Counted from the stretch's first letter, positions 33,159 to 43,878 are shown. The stretch: DNA of 64,000 bases from Halorubrum sp. CSM-61 (GCF_003781945.1 NZ_RJJW01000003.1:114673-178672); one strand, 5' to 3'. Notes: generated from the letters alone by a model not told the origin. Numbers and translations are program-made.

Positions 33159-34147
33159 GGCGCCACCTCCGCACCCCGCCGGAGGGCGACGTACAGCGCC
33201 GCGCAGGTGAGGTCGGCGGTCGTCCCGGGGTTGATCCCCTCGTCGACGAACTCGACCGCCAGCTCCTCCGCGGCGTCGAGGTCCGCGACGTGGACCGCGT
33301 CGGCGTCGATCTCGGCCCCCTCGACGCCGGCGAGCGCGTCGGAAGCCGGATCCGCTCCGCCCAGCAGCGCGGCCGCCCGCTCGCTGGCCTCGCGGGCCGT
33401 CTCCGGGCCGCGGTTCGCCGCGATCAGCGTGTCGGGCTCGGCCGCGAGCAGCCCCAGAAACGCCCGGGCCGCGCGGTCGGTCAGGGGCCCCTCGTCGCTC
33501 CGGATCCACTCGGCCGCGCGGAACGTCCGCGGGAACCCCTCGACCCACTCCCGCGCGTTGCGGTCGGGGACCCCGTCGGACTCGGGCGGATCCGCGGAGA
33601 GCGCCATCACGTCCCGCAAGGTCGCGTCCCGTTCCCGGAGCGCGGGGGCCGCGTCGCCCCCGCGTCGCACGTCGAGGTCGGCGGCGTCCGCGGGCGGGTC
33701 CGCGACCGCGACGTCGACGTGCTCGAACGCGCGGTAGAACGCGATCGCGTCGTCGACGGTCGTCCCTCGGGCGACCCGATCGACGGCCGCGGGGGTGAGA
33801 TCGCCGTCCGTCCCCCCGCCCGCGACCGTCGCCCGCACCAGCGGGACGAGCAGCAGGAGGCAGCCGAACTGGGTGTTCGTCCCTGCCCGGGCCGCCATCC
33901 CCTCGACGCCGCGCTCGAAGGCGCGGCCGACCGTCGCCGCTTCGTCCGCGCCTGCTTCTCCGTCCGCGCCCGTTCCTCCGTCCGCGGCCAGTTCCAGCCC
34001 CTCGCGGGCGCCGACCGCCCCGCCGAGGAACGCCTCGAACCGGAGGTCGGCGAGGTCGCGGTGCCGGTCGACGTTGCCGGGCTTCGGCGTCCCGGCCACC
34101 TCCAGTAAGAGCGCGAGCGTCGCGTCGTCGACGGGGTCCCGTCTCAC
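33155..34147 (-). CDS. CitG-like protein (triphosphoribosyl-dephospho-CoA synthase family)
   Basis: 330 aa, all-helical. The N-terminal DDATLALLLEVAGTPKPGNV has the conserved PKPGNVD motif, followed by RHRDLADLRFEAFLGGA. Further family blocks: AARAGTNTQFGCLLLLVPLV and GINPGTTADLTCAALYVAL. In bacteria CitG makes the citrate-lyase prosthetic group precursor; haloarchaea lack that enzyme, so another phosphoribosyl transfer is likely. The start is GTG 34147, overlapping the Dus-like stop. Confidence 0.82.
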   Translation of the reverse strand: MRRDPVDDATLALLLEVAGTPKPGNVDRHRDLADLRFEAFLGGAVGAREGLELAADGGTGADGEAGADEAATVGRAFERGVEGMAARAGTNTQFGCLLLLVPLVRATVAGGGTDGDLTPAAVDRVARGTTVDDAIAFYRAFEHVDVAVADPPADAADLDVRRGGDAAPALRERDATLRDVMALSADPPESDGVPDRNAREWVEGFPRTFRAAEWIRSDEGPLTDRAARAFLGLLAAEPDTLIAANRGPETAREASERAAALLGGADPASDALAGVEGAEIDADAVHVADLDAAEELAVEFVDEGINPGTTADLTCAALYVALRRGAEVAP

Positions 34148-34974
34148 GGCGGTGCCTCCGGCGGGTCCGCGTCGCCCGCCGCGAGCAACTGCCCCTTCCG
34201 CCACACAGCCACCGCGTCGGCGACTCGGGAGAGGGCCGGCGGGCGCTCGCTTGGCCGGCCGACGCTCACGGCGTCCGCGCCGTAGGCGGCGTACTCCGCG
34301 ACGGTCGCCCGGCCCCGTACGCCGTTGTTGGCGATCACGGTGAGGCCGTCGCGGGGGCGCTCGGCCTCGCCGGTCGTCCGACCGGCGGTCAGTTCCTGGA
34401 CGACCGCCTCCGAGTCCATCGCGTCGACGTGGAGCCAGTCGGCGCCAGCGTCGGCGACCGCGTCCGCGACGGCGACGAGGTCGACGTCGGGGACCTCCGC
34501 GCGGACCTTCACGCTCGTCGTCGCGCCGGTCTCGGCGGCGGCGGAGACGTACTCGGCCAGCCGGTCCGCGTCCCGGAGGAGCGACTCGCCGCAGCCGACC
34601 GCGCGCAGTTCGGGCTGTCGGCAGTGCGCGTTCACCTCGCAGACCGCGCCGCGCTCGGCGCAGATCTCCGCTGCCTCGCGGACCGGGTCGACGGTCGCGC
34701 TCCGGACGTTGACGCCGGGTCGGAGCGAGTCGTCGGCGAGCCGGTCTAGCTGGCGAGCGATCCACGCGAGCGGGTCCTCGGGGAGGAACTCCGAGCGGTC
34801 GCGGGCGACGAGGTCGCGCGCGGCGGCCCGACTCGCCGGGTCGAGCGCGATTCCCCCGAGGACCGCGGCGTCGACGTGCGGGGCCGCGGCCCGCGCCCAG
34901 TCGGCGTCGGACGCGCCACTGAGGCTGGCCGCGACGAGGAACGGCGGGGCGGACTCGGCGTCGCTCGCCGTCAC
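34144..34974 (-). CDS. Dihydrouridine synthase-like (Dus) FMN barrel
   Basis: 276 aa TIM barrel. [20 protein letters not shown] occupies the place of the Dus catalytic-Cys segment (NxGCP in classical Dus), and later [33 protein letters not shown] and GADAVSVGR match the FMN-phosphate site. The catalytic motif is altered, so it may not be a true tRNA modifier. GTG 34974 overlaps the cofD stop (GTGA). Confidence 0.72.
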   Translation of the reverse strand: MTASDAESAPPFLVAASLSGASDADWARAAAPHVDAAVLGGIALDPASRAAARDLVARDRSEFLPEDPLAWIARQLDRLADDSLRPGVNVRSATVDPVREAAEICAERGAVCEVNAHCRQPELRAVGCGESLLRDADRLAEYVSAAAETGATTSVKVRAEVPDVDLVAVADAVADAGADWLHVDAMDSEAVVQELTAGRTTGEAERPRDGLTVIANNGVRGRATVAEYAAYGADAVSVGRPSERPPALSRVADAVAVWRKGQLLAAGDADPPEAPP

Positions 34975-36011
34975 TCCGCCACCTCCGGGTCCGCTTCCGG
35001 TCCCGTCTCCCCGTCCGTCACCGCCGCCAGCGCGCGCTCGCACGCCCGGGAAACGCGCTCGGCGTCGTCCGCGTCGTCGATGCGGGTGTCGGTGCGCTCG
35101 ACGTGTCGGTCCGGCAGCTCGGTCGGGTCGCCGTCGTCGAGGACGAACGCGTCCGCGAACGGGTACGCGTCTGCGACGCCCGCGGTCGAGGGCTCGCGGC
35201 CGACGCCTTCCATCAGGTCGGCGGCGGGCCCGGAGAAGACCTCGTCGCCGACGAACGGCGAGACGGCGACCACGGGGGGAGCCTCCAGCGCCGCCTCGAC
35301 GCCCGGGAGCGCGAGCATCGGCCCGACGCTCGTCACGGGGTTGGAGGGGCCGATGACGACCGGGTCGGCGAGAGCCTCCTCGACGGCGGGGGTGGGCTCC
35401 GCGTCGTCCGCGCCCCGGAACTCCACGTCGGCGACGGCGGGATCGCCCCGGCGCGCCACCCAGTACTCCTGGAAGTGGACCGTCTCGCCTGCCTCGGTGT
35501 GGATCAGCGTCGCGACCGGGTCGTCGGACATCGGGTGGAGGTCGACGTCGAGGTCGAAGGCGTCCGCGAGGACCCGGATCGCCTCGGTGAGCGTCTGGCC
35601 CTCGTCGAGCAGGCTCGTGCGCGTGACGTGGACCGCACGGTCGCGGTCCCCGATTTCCATGAACTCGCCCACGCCCGAGAAGCGCCGCCAGCGCGCGATC
35701 TCGCGGCCCGCCGTCTGCGCCGCGTCGCCGAGGTAGCGGGGGCCCGTCTCGAGTCCGGCCGCCTCGGTGAGCCGGCGCAGCTCCTCGTGAGTCGCCGTCG
35801 TGTCCTCCGCGATCCCCCACCACGTCTCGCGGTCGAGGACGCCGCCGCCGGCGAACAGCACGGTGTCGACGTCGGGGCAGACGAGGTGGCCGCCGAGCTC
35901 GACGTCGTCGCCCGTGTTCGCGACGACCGCGATCTCGGCGGGCTCGAACACGCGGGTCGCCCCGTCGAGGAGCTTCGGCGTCCCCGTGCCGCCGGCGAGG
36001 AACGTGACCAT
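34971..36011 (-). CDS. cofD: 2-phospho-L-lactate / enolpyruvyl transferase CofD
   Basis: 346 aa. It attaches the activated lactyl/enolpyruvyl phosphate to FO in coenzyme F420 synthesis. [20 protein letters not shown] is the family N-terminus with the nucleotide loop; then [23 protein letters not shown]-like [10 protein letters not shown] and [18 protein letters not shown], all diagnostic. It is the promoter-proximal gene of the operon. ATG 36011 borders repeat R4. Confidence 0.95.
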   Translation of the reverse strand: MVTFLAGGTGTPKLLDGATRVFEPAEIAVVANTGDDVELGGHLVCPDVDTVLFAGGGVLDRETWWGIAEDTTATHEELRRLTEAAGLETGPRYLGDAAQTAGREIARWRRFSGVGEFMEIGDRDRAVHVTRTSLLDEGQTLTEAIRVLADAFDLDVDLHPMSDDPVATLIHTEAGETVHFQEYWVARRGDPAVADVEFRGADDAEPTPAVEEALADPVVIGPSNPVTSVGPMLALPGVEAALEAPPVVAVSPFVGDEVFSGPAADLMEGVGREPSTAGVADAYPFADAFVLDDGDPTELPDRHVERTDTRIDDADDAERVSRACERALAAVTDGETGPEADPEVAE

Positions 36012-36090
36012 ACCCGAAGAAGACGACCGGCGGATTTGTATCCTCGCCTCCGAGGGCGACGAGACGGATCCGGGTGGATGTAACGGATCT

Positions 36091-36464
36091 ATTTATAAGG
36101 GATCGACGACGATCAACCGATCTTCACGGTCGGCGCGTGCCTCCGAGCGCCCACCGGGCGCGAGGTGCACGCGCGAGGGAGTCGCGAACGAAGTGAGCGA
36201 CGAGGCTGGGGAGGCGTGAGGTGCGGGGCGGTGCTGTGCGGGGCGGGACTCGAAGGGGCAGCCGCGAAGCGGGCAGAGGGAGTAAGGACCGCAACGAAGG
36301 AGCGATAGCGACTGAGTGAGGACCGCAGCGAGCGTCTGCCCGCTTCGCGGCTGGGGCTTCGGCGGTGTTCGGCGTCGATCCGCAGTCAACCACTTATAAG
36401 TGAGCGGCTGGGGCTTCGGCGGTGTTCGGCGTCGACCTGTCGACAGCGATTACTTATAAGCGAT
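36091..36464 (-). repeat. Structured intergenic repeat, copy R4 (reverse orientation)
   Basis: Read on the minus strand, it starts with CTTATAAGTAATCGC at about 36462 and ends near TTTATAAGGG (36091). The leader GCCGAACACCGCCGAAGCCC occurs twice (about 36404-36430 and 36348-36373), each behind a CTTATAAGT. Hairpin A is perfect over 19 bp: 36335-36353 with 36259-36277 (CAGCCGCGAAGCGGGCAGA). Hairpin B is short (GTCGC/GCGAC, about 36181-36201). Hairpin C is at about 36132-36174. The stop codon of the isoaspartyl peptidase lies inside its end motif. Confidence 0.85.
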
Positions 36465-37385
36465 GCTCGTCTGCATCCCGTCCGTGTTGAACGCGCTCCC
36501 GGCCCCGTCCTCCCCGAGCACGATCACACCCGCACCCGATCCGGTGATCGCGTCGAACTCGCTAATCGCTCGCTCGGCCGCGGCCTGCGCGTCGACCCCG
36601 TCGTCGAGATGTCCCACGGCCCGCCGCGAGAGCGTGACGCGCGCGATGTCCTCGCCGGCGCCCGTCGCGCTCGCGCCGCCGGCCTCGGTACAGAAGAATC
36701 CCGACCCGACCTGCGGCACGTCGCCGACGCGCCCCGCGAGCGCGAACGAGCGGCCGCCCGTGGAGGTCGCCGCGGCGAACGTCTCGCCGTCGGTCGCGAC
36801 CGCGCCGACCGTGTCGTGGTCGGGGGCGTCACGCTTCCGGTCGTCCCCCTCCCCGCCGTCTCCCTCCCCGCCGCCCTCCGACCTCCCGCCCGCCCGATCG
36901 TCGCCCGATCCGAACCGCGTCGCGAGCCAGTCGAGGTGCTCGCGGGGACCGCCCCGCGGCGGGTCCTCCGCCTCGTACCGCTCCCGCGCCTCCTCGGTGA
37001 GCAGGTCGACGCCGGTCTCGATCCCGAACTCGCTCGCGAGCTCGACCGCGTGCTCCCCGGAGACGAAGATGTGCGGCGTCTCCGAGTGAACGACGCGGGC
37101 GACGCTCGCCGCGCGCTCGACGCCGGGCATCGAGCAGGCCGCGCCGATCTCTCGATCGGAGGTCATCGCGCCGGCGTCGGTGCGGACGACGCCGTCGGAC
37201 TGGACCGCGCCGCCGACGCCGGCGTTGAACCGCGGGTCCGACTCGAGGACGCCGAGCGCCGCCTCGACCGCGCCGAGGGGCGTGTCGGCGTCGACGCCGC
37301 GGCGGGTCGCTTCGTCGAGCGTCGCCTGTCTGAGAGCCGGCTCGTCCGGACGCCCGCCGGCGCCGCCGTGAGCGATGACGCGCAT
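36450..37385 (-). CDS. iaaA: Isoaspartyl peptidase / L-asparaginase (Ntn hydrolase)
   Basis: 311 aa. It is a plant-type asparaginase precursor that self-cleaves before a catalytic threonine, here T192 in HDTVGAVATDG. HGGAGG and ESDPRFNAGVGGAVQSDG are in the alpha part; GGRSFALAGRVGDVPQVGSG and EDIARVTLSRRA in the beta part. An acidic, Gly/Asp-rich insert (about 158-190) precedes the cleavage site. The final codons (SIAYK) are encoded by the end of repeat R4. ATG 37385 is preferred; the frame extends to 37520 without homology. Confidence 0.93.
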   Translation of the reverse strand: MRVIAHGGAGGRPDEPALRQATLDEATRRGVDADTPLGAVEAALGVLESDPRFNAGVGGAVQSDGVVRTDAGAMTSDREIGAACSMPGVERAASVARVVHSETPHIFVSGEHAVELASEFGIETGVDLLTEEARERYEAEDPPRGGPREHLDWLATRFGSGDDRAGGRSEGGGEGDGGEGDDRKRDAPDHDTVGAVATDGETFAAATSTGGRSFALAGRVGDVPQVGSGFFCTEAGGASATGAGEDIARVTLSRRAVGHLDDGVDAQAAAERAISEFDAITGSGAGVIVLGEDGAGSAFNTDGMQTSIAYK

Positions 37386-37495
37386 ACGCGGGAGTCTCGC
37401 GGCGCTCCAATAAGCGCCCGGAAAGCGGGTGGACCGATCTGTCTCCCTCCCGCCGCCGCAAGACCTATTTCCGCTCCTCGGGGAGTCGTCACCAC

Positions 37496-39067
37496 GTGAC
37501 CGAACGACGAGACGCCGCAAGCGACGACACCGGATCCGAAGTCGGCGCGCCCGGATCCCCGGTCTCCGCCCGCCTCCGCGCCGCGCTCCGCCGCCGGATC
37601 GGGATCGACGTGCGCGCGCTCGCGGCGTTCCGGATCGCGCTCGGCGCCGTCCTCCTCGCCGACCTCGCGCTGCGCGCCCGGAACCTGACGGCCTTCTACA
37701 CCGATTCTGGGGTGCTCCCCCGGTCGGCGGTCCCGGAGCCGTACGCCCTCGGGACCCGCCTCTCGCTGCACGCGCTCTCCGGCGAGGCGTGGGTCGTCGG
37801 CCCGCTGTTCATCGTCGCCGGTCTCGCCGCGATCGCTCTCGCGGTCGGCTACCGCACCCGGCTCGCCGCCGCGGTCTCGCTGGTCCTGCTCGCGTCGCTG
37901 CAGGCGCGGAACCCGTTCGTGCTCAACGCCGGCGACACGCTGCTCTGGCAGCTGCTCGGGGCCGGCCTGCTGTGTCCGATCGGCGCGCGCTGGTCGGTGG
38001 ACGCGGTCCGGAGACGGGGGCAGGGGGCCGCTCCGGGAGCGCACCCGCCGACCGAACGCGCCCGGTTCGCCGGCCCCGCCTCGGCGCTCCTGTTGGCCGT
38101 CGTCATCGCGGTCTACGTCTCGAACGCGGTCGTGAAGCTCCGCGGCGAGGCGTGGCCCGCGGGCGAGGCGGTCGAGACCGTCTTCCGGCTCACGTACCTC
38201 CACGGCCCGCTCGGAGGGCTGGTGCCCGAGAACGCGGCGCTGCTCGCGGCCGCCGCGTACGGCTGGCTCGGGCTGCTCGTCGCCTCGCCGCTGCTCGTCG
38301 CGAGCGCCGGGCGGGTCCGGGCCGCGCTCGCCGGCGTCCTCGTCGCCGCCCACCTCTCGATGACGCTCACGCTGCAGATCGGCGTCTTCTCGGTCGCGTC
38401 GGCGACCGCGTTGCTCCCCTTCTTCCCGCCGTTCGTCTGGGACCGGATCGAGTCGCTGGCCGCGCCCGCGACCGAGCGGTTTCGGTCGGCGGTCGAGGTT
38501 CGGTCGGCGGCCGAGGGTCTCCCCGCGCCGCCGCGATCCGGGTCGTCATTCGGGGACTCGCTCTCCGATATCGTCCCCGCCGGAGCGACCCGCGGCCGCG
38601 CCCTCGCCGCCGTCGCCGCGGTCCTCCTCGTCTCGGCGCTCGCGTGGAACGCGGTGGGACTCGGCGTCGTCGCCGCGCCCGACCCCGTCGCGGCGGTGTC
38701 CGACCCGGGCGACAGCGACTGGGACATGTTCGCGCCCTCGCCGCCCTCGACCGATTCGCTCGTGCTCGCGACGGCGACGACCGCGGACGGCGACCGGATC
38801 GACGCGCTGTACGGCGACCCGGTCGCGGCCGATCGCCCCCTGGCCGACGCCCGAGGCTATCCCACCGCCCGCTGGCGCAAACACTTCTCGCTGCTGCCGC
38901 CCGACGACCCGGACCGCGTCGACGCGACGCTCGCATACCTCTGTGACCGGGCGGCGGGTCTCTCGGGCGCGGAGATCGAGTCGGTGACGGTCTCGTCGGT
39001 CGAGGTCGACGTCTCCGGGAGCGACGAGGTCCGAGTCCGGGAGATCGGGACGCGCGAGTGTCGGTGA
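37496..39067 (+). CDS. HTTM domain membrane protein
   Basis: 523 aa. After a polar N-terminus comes a helical membrane domain of the HTTM type, related to vitamin-K gamma-carboxylase: GIDVRALAAFRIALGAVLLA, FYTDSGVLPRSAVPEP, NPFVLNAGDTLLWQLLGAGL and WPAGEAVETVFRLTYLHGP. The C-terminal third is soluble and Asp-rich, with DWDMFAPSPPSTDS. Function unknown in archaea. The start is GTG 37496. It is followed by a glycosyltransferase on the same strand. Confidence 0.85.
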   Translation: MTERRDAASDDTGSEVGAPGSPVSARLRAALRRRIGIDVRALAAFRIALGAVLLADLALRARNLTAFYTDSGVLPRSAVPEPYALGTRLSLHALSGEAWVVGPLFIVAGLAAIALAVGYRTRLAAAVSLVLLASLQARNPFVLNAGDTLLWQLLGAGLLCPIGARWSVDAVRRRGQGAAPGAHPPTERARFAGPASALLLAVVIAVYVSNAVVKLRGEAWPAGEAVETVFRLTYLHGPLGGLVPENAALLAAAAYGWLGLLVASPLLVASAGRVRAALAGVLVAAHLSMTLTLQIGVFSVASATALLPFFPPFVWDRIESLAAPATERFRSAVEVRSAAEGLPAPPRSGSSFGDSLSDIVPAGATRGRALAAVAAVLLVSALAWNAVGLGVVAAPDPVAAVSDPGDSDWDMFAPSPPSTDSLVLATATTADGDRIDALYGDPVAADRPLADARGYPTARWRKHFSLLPPDDPDRVDATLAYLCDRAAGLSGAEIESVTVSSVEVDVSGSDEVRVREIGTRECR

Positions 39068-39141
39068 GGGAGAGCGGTGTGGAGATCGAGCGACCGGACG
39101 CCGACTGACCACTTATCAACCCCGCACGCGAAACGGACGAC

Positions 39142-40080
39142 GTGACTAGCACGGATCAGGACCGCACGCCGACCTCCGTCCTCCTCCCGACCGTGCGCTG
39201 GACCGACGCCTGCGACGAGGTGGCCGGACAGCTCGGCGAGCGCGACGAGCTGCTCGTGATCTGCGACGCGGCCGACGACCCGGTCGCCGATCGCCGGGGG
39301 ACGACGCCGGACGGCGTCCGGATCGTCCTCGCGGGCGAGCCCGAGGGCTGCTCCGGGAAGGCGAACGCCATCGCCGCGGGGATGGAGGCGGCCGCGAACG
39401 ACCGGATCGCCTGGACCGACGACGACTTCGCGCACCCGGACGACTGGCTCGCGACGCTCGAGGCCGACTACGAGAGACAAGGGCCGACGACGGAGATTCC
39501 CGTCTTCGTCGGGACGGACCCCCTCGCTCGGCTGTTCGAGCCCGCGTACGCGATCGGCGGGACGGCCGCGGTGTTCGCGGGCGGGATCGCCTGGGGCGGC
39601 GCGGTCGTCTTCGAGCGCGACGACCTCCGGAACGGACAGGACGGGTTCCTCGCGGACCTCCGCCGGACCGTCAGCGACGACGGGACGCTCACCGAGTACC
39701 TCGACGTGACCGCCGCGGACCGGACGCGGACCGTCCCGTGCGGCGGGTCGCTCCGGGGATCGCTGGAGCGGTTCGTCCGGTTCTTCCGTATCATGCGGTT
39801 CCACACGCCCCGAGCGGCCGCGTTCGACGTCGCCTTCGCGGTCGCGGTCGCCGCGCTGTGTCTGTTCGCGCCGGTGGTCGGCGTGGCGGTCGTCACCGCG
39901 ATCTCGGCCGCGGTGTACGCCCGGTTCGGGATCCGCCGGGCGACGTTCCTGCTCGCGGGGCCGTCGGTGCTCGCCTCGCCGGTCTTCCTCGCGTACGCGC
40001 TGGCGCGGCGGACGTTCGTCTGGGGCGGCCGGCGCTACCGGTGGCGGTCGCTGTTCGACGTGGAGGTGCTCCCCGCGTGA
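39142..40080 (+). CDS. Family 2 glycosyltransferase
   Basis: 312 aa. The GT-A domain has SVLLPTVRW, the acceptor segment GCSGKANAIAAGMEAA and the metal motif WTDDDFAHPDDW. Two or three C-terminal membrane helices (about 225-290) anchor it. It resembles GT21/ceramide-glucosyltransferase-like GT2 proteins that glycosylate lipids. The start is GTG 39142. It lies 74 nt after the HTTM gene and may act on the same cell-surface or lipid substrate. Confidence 0.85.
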   Translation: MTSTDQDRTPTSVLLPTVRWTDACDEVAGQLGERDELLVICDAADDPVADRRGTTPDGVRIVLAGEPEGCSGKANAIAAGMEAAANDRIAWTDDDFAHPDDWLATLEADYERQGPTTEIPVFVGTDPLARLFEPAYAIGGTAAVFAGGIAWGGAVVFERDDLRNGQDGFLADLRRTVSDDGTLTEYLDVTAADRTRTVPCGGSLRGSLERFVRFFRIMRFHTPRAAAFDVAFAVAVAALCLFAPVVGVAVVTAISAAVYARFGIRRATFLLAGPSVLASPVFLAYALARRTFVWGGRRYRWRSLFDVEVLPA

Positions 40081-40204
40081 GGGCGTGCTTCCGGTGAGGA
40101 TGGTTCTCGCGTAGGTCCGGCAAAACACGCCGATTTCGGGGGTTCGAGCGCTCAGACGCAAAGCGGCAGGCACTTTACGCGGGTCCGACAACGCACGAAC
40201 GTTC

Positions 40205-41467
<1,263 letters not shown>

Positions 41468-41624
41468 GCGAGCTTTTCGAGCGCCCGGAAATCCCCGATT
41501 TCCGGGAATATCGACGAGCCGGCGTAAGCGTCGGTTAATCGCATCGGCGTCAGCGTCGACGATTTTCATTATTTTCCTGTTGGGATCTCATCTGGACTAG
41601 CCACCGTCAGAGTTTTTATATAGT

Positions 41625-41655
41625 TTCCTAATAGGAATTGTATGCCTAATAGGAA
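41625..41655. promoter_or_regulatory. Tandem operator-like palindromes at the MNT/HEPN start
   Basis: TTCCTA-A-TAGGAA (41625-41637) is a perfect palindrome between the TATA box (TTTTTATATA, 41613-41622) and the ATG. The word CCTAATAGGAA repeats at 41645-41655 inside codons 2-5, 18 bp downstream. An imperfect copy, TTCCTGTTGGGA, lies at 41574-41585. This is the layout expected for autorepression of a toxin-antitoxin operon. Confidence 0.65.
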
Positions 41656-42307
41656 AGGGTCGATCTCGATAGAGCTGAAATATCCGTTTCCGGAGGATCG
41701 AGTGTTCCGATACCAAGCGATGCAGGACGTTCTCGACGTGCTTATCGATCAACCGTATGCGACGTACTCGATGAGCGAACTCGCGAACCTCACAGGGGCA
41801 AATCAAGGAACGATCTCAAAGGCGGTTAGGCTACTTTCCGATCTCGATGTCATCGAGACTGCACGGGACGGGCGGACCCAGCAGGTACGGATCAACCGAG
41901 AGCGGCTCACAAAACCGGACCCGATTCTCTCGATCCCGCAGGACGAGTTTCACCAACCGGTCCGGGCATTTTTGCAACGACTCCAGGACGAGTTGGACGA
42001 GGTAGTCGGGGTCGTCCTGTTCGGAAGTGTCGCACGGGGGGAAGCGGACAGGACCAGCGACATCGATGTATTGGTAATTGTCGACGAGGATAGAACCGCA
42101 GGTCGCCGGAGTGTTCAGTCGGTCGTCAGTGACCTCGAAGACCAACGGTTCGAGGGGAACCGATACACGTACCAGCCGCTCGTCGAATCGACGGATAGCG
42201 TCCGACGAATTGGTGACCAACTCCGCCCCCAGTTCGACGACGGAATTACGCTGGTCGGCTCTGACCAACTCTCCGAGCTCCGGACCGAGGTGTACACCGA
42301 TGAATGA
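41642..42307 (+). CDS. HTH-nucleotidyltransferase (MNT-type antitoxin)
   Basis: 221 aa. Residues about 20-90 form a winged helix (MSELANLTGANQGTISKAVR), residues 115-200 a minimal nucleotidyltransferase with G128-S129-x10-D140-x-D142 (LFGSVARGEADRTSDIDVLV). In MntA/HepT systems this class AMPylates the toxin. The HTH is a natural autorepressor, and the palindromes at its start support that. It overlaps the HEPN gene by 8 nt. GC content is lower than in neighbouring housekeeping genes. Confidence 0.85.
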   Translation: MPNRKGSISIELKYPFPEDRVFRYQAMQDVLDVLIDQPYATYSMSELANLTGANQGTISKAVRLLSDLDVIETARDGRTQQVRINRERLTKPDPILSIPQDEFHQPVRAFLQRLQDELDEVVGVVLFGSVARGEADRTSDIDVLVIVDEDRTAGRRSVQSVVSDLEDQRFEGNRYTYQPLVESTDSVRRIGDQLRPQFDDGITLVGSDQLSELRTEVYTDE

Positions 42308-42878
42308 CGATATCCGAGACCGATTGGAGGAGGCCGAGCGAACCTTCGAGGGCAGCCCCGGAACGATCGAGGAGGGATTGGACGTCGACGACGCGGAGTT
42401 GGTCCAACTTCGCCGTGCCTGCCGGCTGTTGGAGGTCGGATCGACTCTCCTCGATCAAGGGTACTACACGGTCGTGATCGAGTCGGCGTTCGTCGCCATC
42501 GAGCGCACGATCCAGTTCCGGTTGATCCACGACGGGGCCATGTCCGCAGCAGAGGTCGTCAGCAGCCACCGACGACTCTACCAGCGTGGTGCCGAGATTG
42601 GCCTCTACGACGACGCGTTTGGGGAGGACCTTGCCGAGCTGTGGAACCGGAATCGAACGAAGACCTACTACAGGCTTGGTATCGCGACGAAGGAACAGGC
42701 CGAAGCGATGTACCGGCTTGCCGACGACATTCACCGAGATCTCGTCGACATGACTCGGGTGTCACACGAGCCTCTGCCGGAGGTGACTGATAGATACTCC
42801 GCGGCTGAGGATGTCATAGAACTCTTGCGACGATGTTTATTTCATGATCCCGAAACCGATTCAACCGTGAGGGCCTGA
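42300..42878 (+). CDS. HEPN-domain protein with altered catalytic motif (toxin partner)
   Basis: 192 aa, all-helical, with the HEPN core in residues 30-160 (LEVGSTLLDQGYYTVVIESA, FVAIERTIQFRLIHDG). At the position of the R-x4-H-x-Y ribonuclease motif the sequence reads R117-NRTK-T122-Y-Y124: His is replaced by Thr, while the Tyr that MntA would AMPylate is kept. So RNase activity by the usual mechanism is doubtful. It is translated from an ATG overlapping the MNT stop (8-nt overlap). Confidence 0.82.
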   Translation: MNDDIRDRLEEAERTFEGSPGTIEEGLDVDDAELVQLRRACRLLEVGSTLLDQGYYTVVIESAFVAIERTIQFRLIHDGAMSAAEVVSSHRRLYQRGAEIGLYDDAFGEDLAELWNRNRTKTYYRLGIATKEQAEAMYRLADDIHRDLVDMTRVSHEPLPEVTDRYSAAEDVIELLRRCLFHDPETDSTVRA

Positions 42879-42962
42879 CTGCTCCTTGATCGGTATCGGG
42901 AGTAGGTCTCGCACGTTTGTGGCGTGGTGGTTTATACGTCGGATTGGGATGTTGCTGTCGGC

Positions 42963-43274
42963 CATTTATACGTGATCGACGGTGCTGCGGTAAAGACCTC
43001 CAAAGCCCCAGCCGCGAGGCGGGCGCACGCTCGCTGCGCTCCTCGCTCAGTCGCTAACGCTCCTTTACTGCGGTGCTTGCGTCGCCTGCGCCCGCCTCGC
43101 GACGCCCCTTTGAGTCCCGCCCGTCCGCAACAGCACCGCAGCCTCACACCTCCCCAGCCTCGTCGGCCGACGCTTATAAGCGCCGGCCGACTCCCTCGCG
43201 CGGCGCTGTCTCGCGGCCGCCGAGGGCGGCCGCTCGCAGGCGCGCGCCACCGCACCGATCTTTCTAAGCGATCG
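42963..43274 (+). repeat. Structured intergenic repeat, copy R3
   Basis: Starts at CATTTATACG and ends at TTTCTAAGCGATCG. The conserved ACCTCCAAAGCCCCAG is at about 42996. Hairpin A is perfect over 15 bp: 43013-43027 (CGCGAGGCGGGCGCA) with 43087-43101. Hairpin B, GTCGGCCG (43162-43169) with CGGCCGAC (43184-43191), encloses the 12-bp palindrome CGCTTATAAGCG. Hairpin C (43201-43246) has the inner stem GCGGCCGCC/GGCGGCCGC. Similarity to R1 continues outside the core to about 42886-43343. Confidence 0.85.
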
Positions 43275-43437
43275 TCGCTGTCGCTCGCGGTCGGTTTAAA
43301 TACAGTCTCGGAACCGATGATCTGCAACACTCACTCCCGAAATCGCTTATCGCTGTGTCTGTACTGAGCAGTCGAGGGTATGGAAATGCCAATTGCTAGA
43401 ATTTGAACAGAGCCCCATTTTCATGAGCAGCCGTCGC

Positions 43438-43851
43438 CTACCCCAGCCGCTCGTCGAGGATCAGCCGCGTCTTCGTCGACTTGACCTCGTCCATCTCCCT
43501 CGCCTGCGAGATGAGCTCGTTGACCGCGCGCGTGTCGACGGCGTCGACGACGAGCACGATGTCGTCCTCGCCGGAGACCTGCCAGACGAAGTCCACCTCC
43601 TCCCAGTCGACCATGCGCTCGCCGACGGCGGCGGTGTCGACGTTCATCTCCACCGATATCTCGATCATCGCCTTCACGTTGCCGGTGCGGGTCGTGACGG
43701 TGAACCGCTCGATGATCCCCTCTTCGGTCATGCGGTCGACGCGGTTGCGCACGGTCCCCTCGGAGGTCCCCACGCTGTCCGCGATCTCCGTGTAAGGGGT
43801 CCGCGCGTCCCGTCGCAGTATCGAGAGGATCCGGCGATCGAGGTCGTCCAT
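43438..43851 (-). CDS. Lrp/AsnC family transcriptional regulator
   Basis: 137 aa. N-terminal HTH: DDLDRRILSILRRDARTPYT, EIADSVGTSEGTVRNRVDRM. C-terminal RAM/AsnC domain: VKAMIEISVEMNVDTAAVGE, DFVWQVSGEDDIVLVVDA. It is divergent from carA. A perfect palindrome at 43879-43901 overlaps its own promoter region and lies upstream of carA. An amino acid or pathway end-product may be its ligand. ATG 43851. Confidence 0.92.
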   Translation of the reverse strand: MDDLDRRILSILRRDARTPYTEIADSVGTSEGTVRNRVDRMTEEGIIERFTVTTRTGNVKAMIEISVEMNVDTAAVGERMVDWEEVDFVWQVSGEDDIVLVVDAVDTRAVNELISQAREMDEVKSTKTRLILDERLG

Positions 43852-43878
43852 ACCCGACCCTTTCGCCGCGGTGACTTA

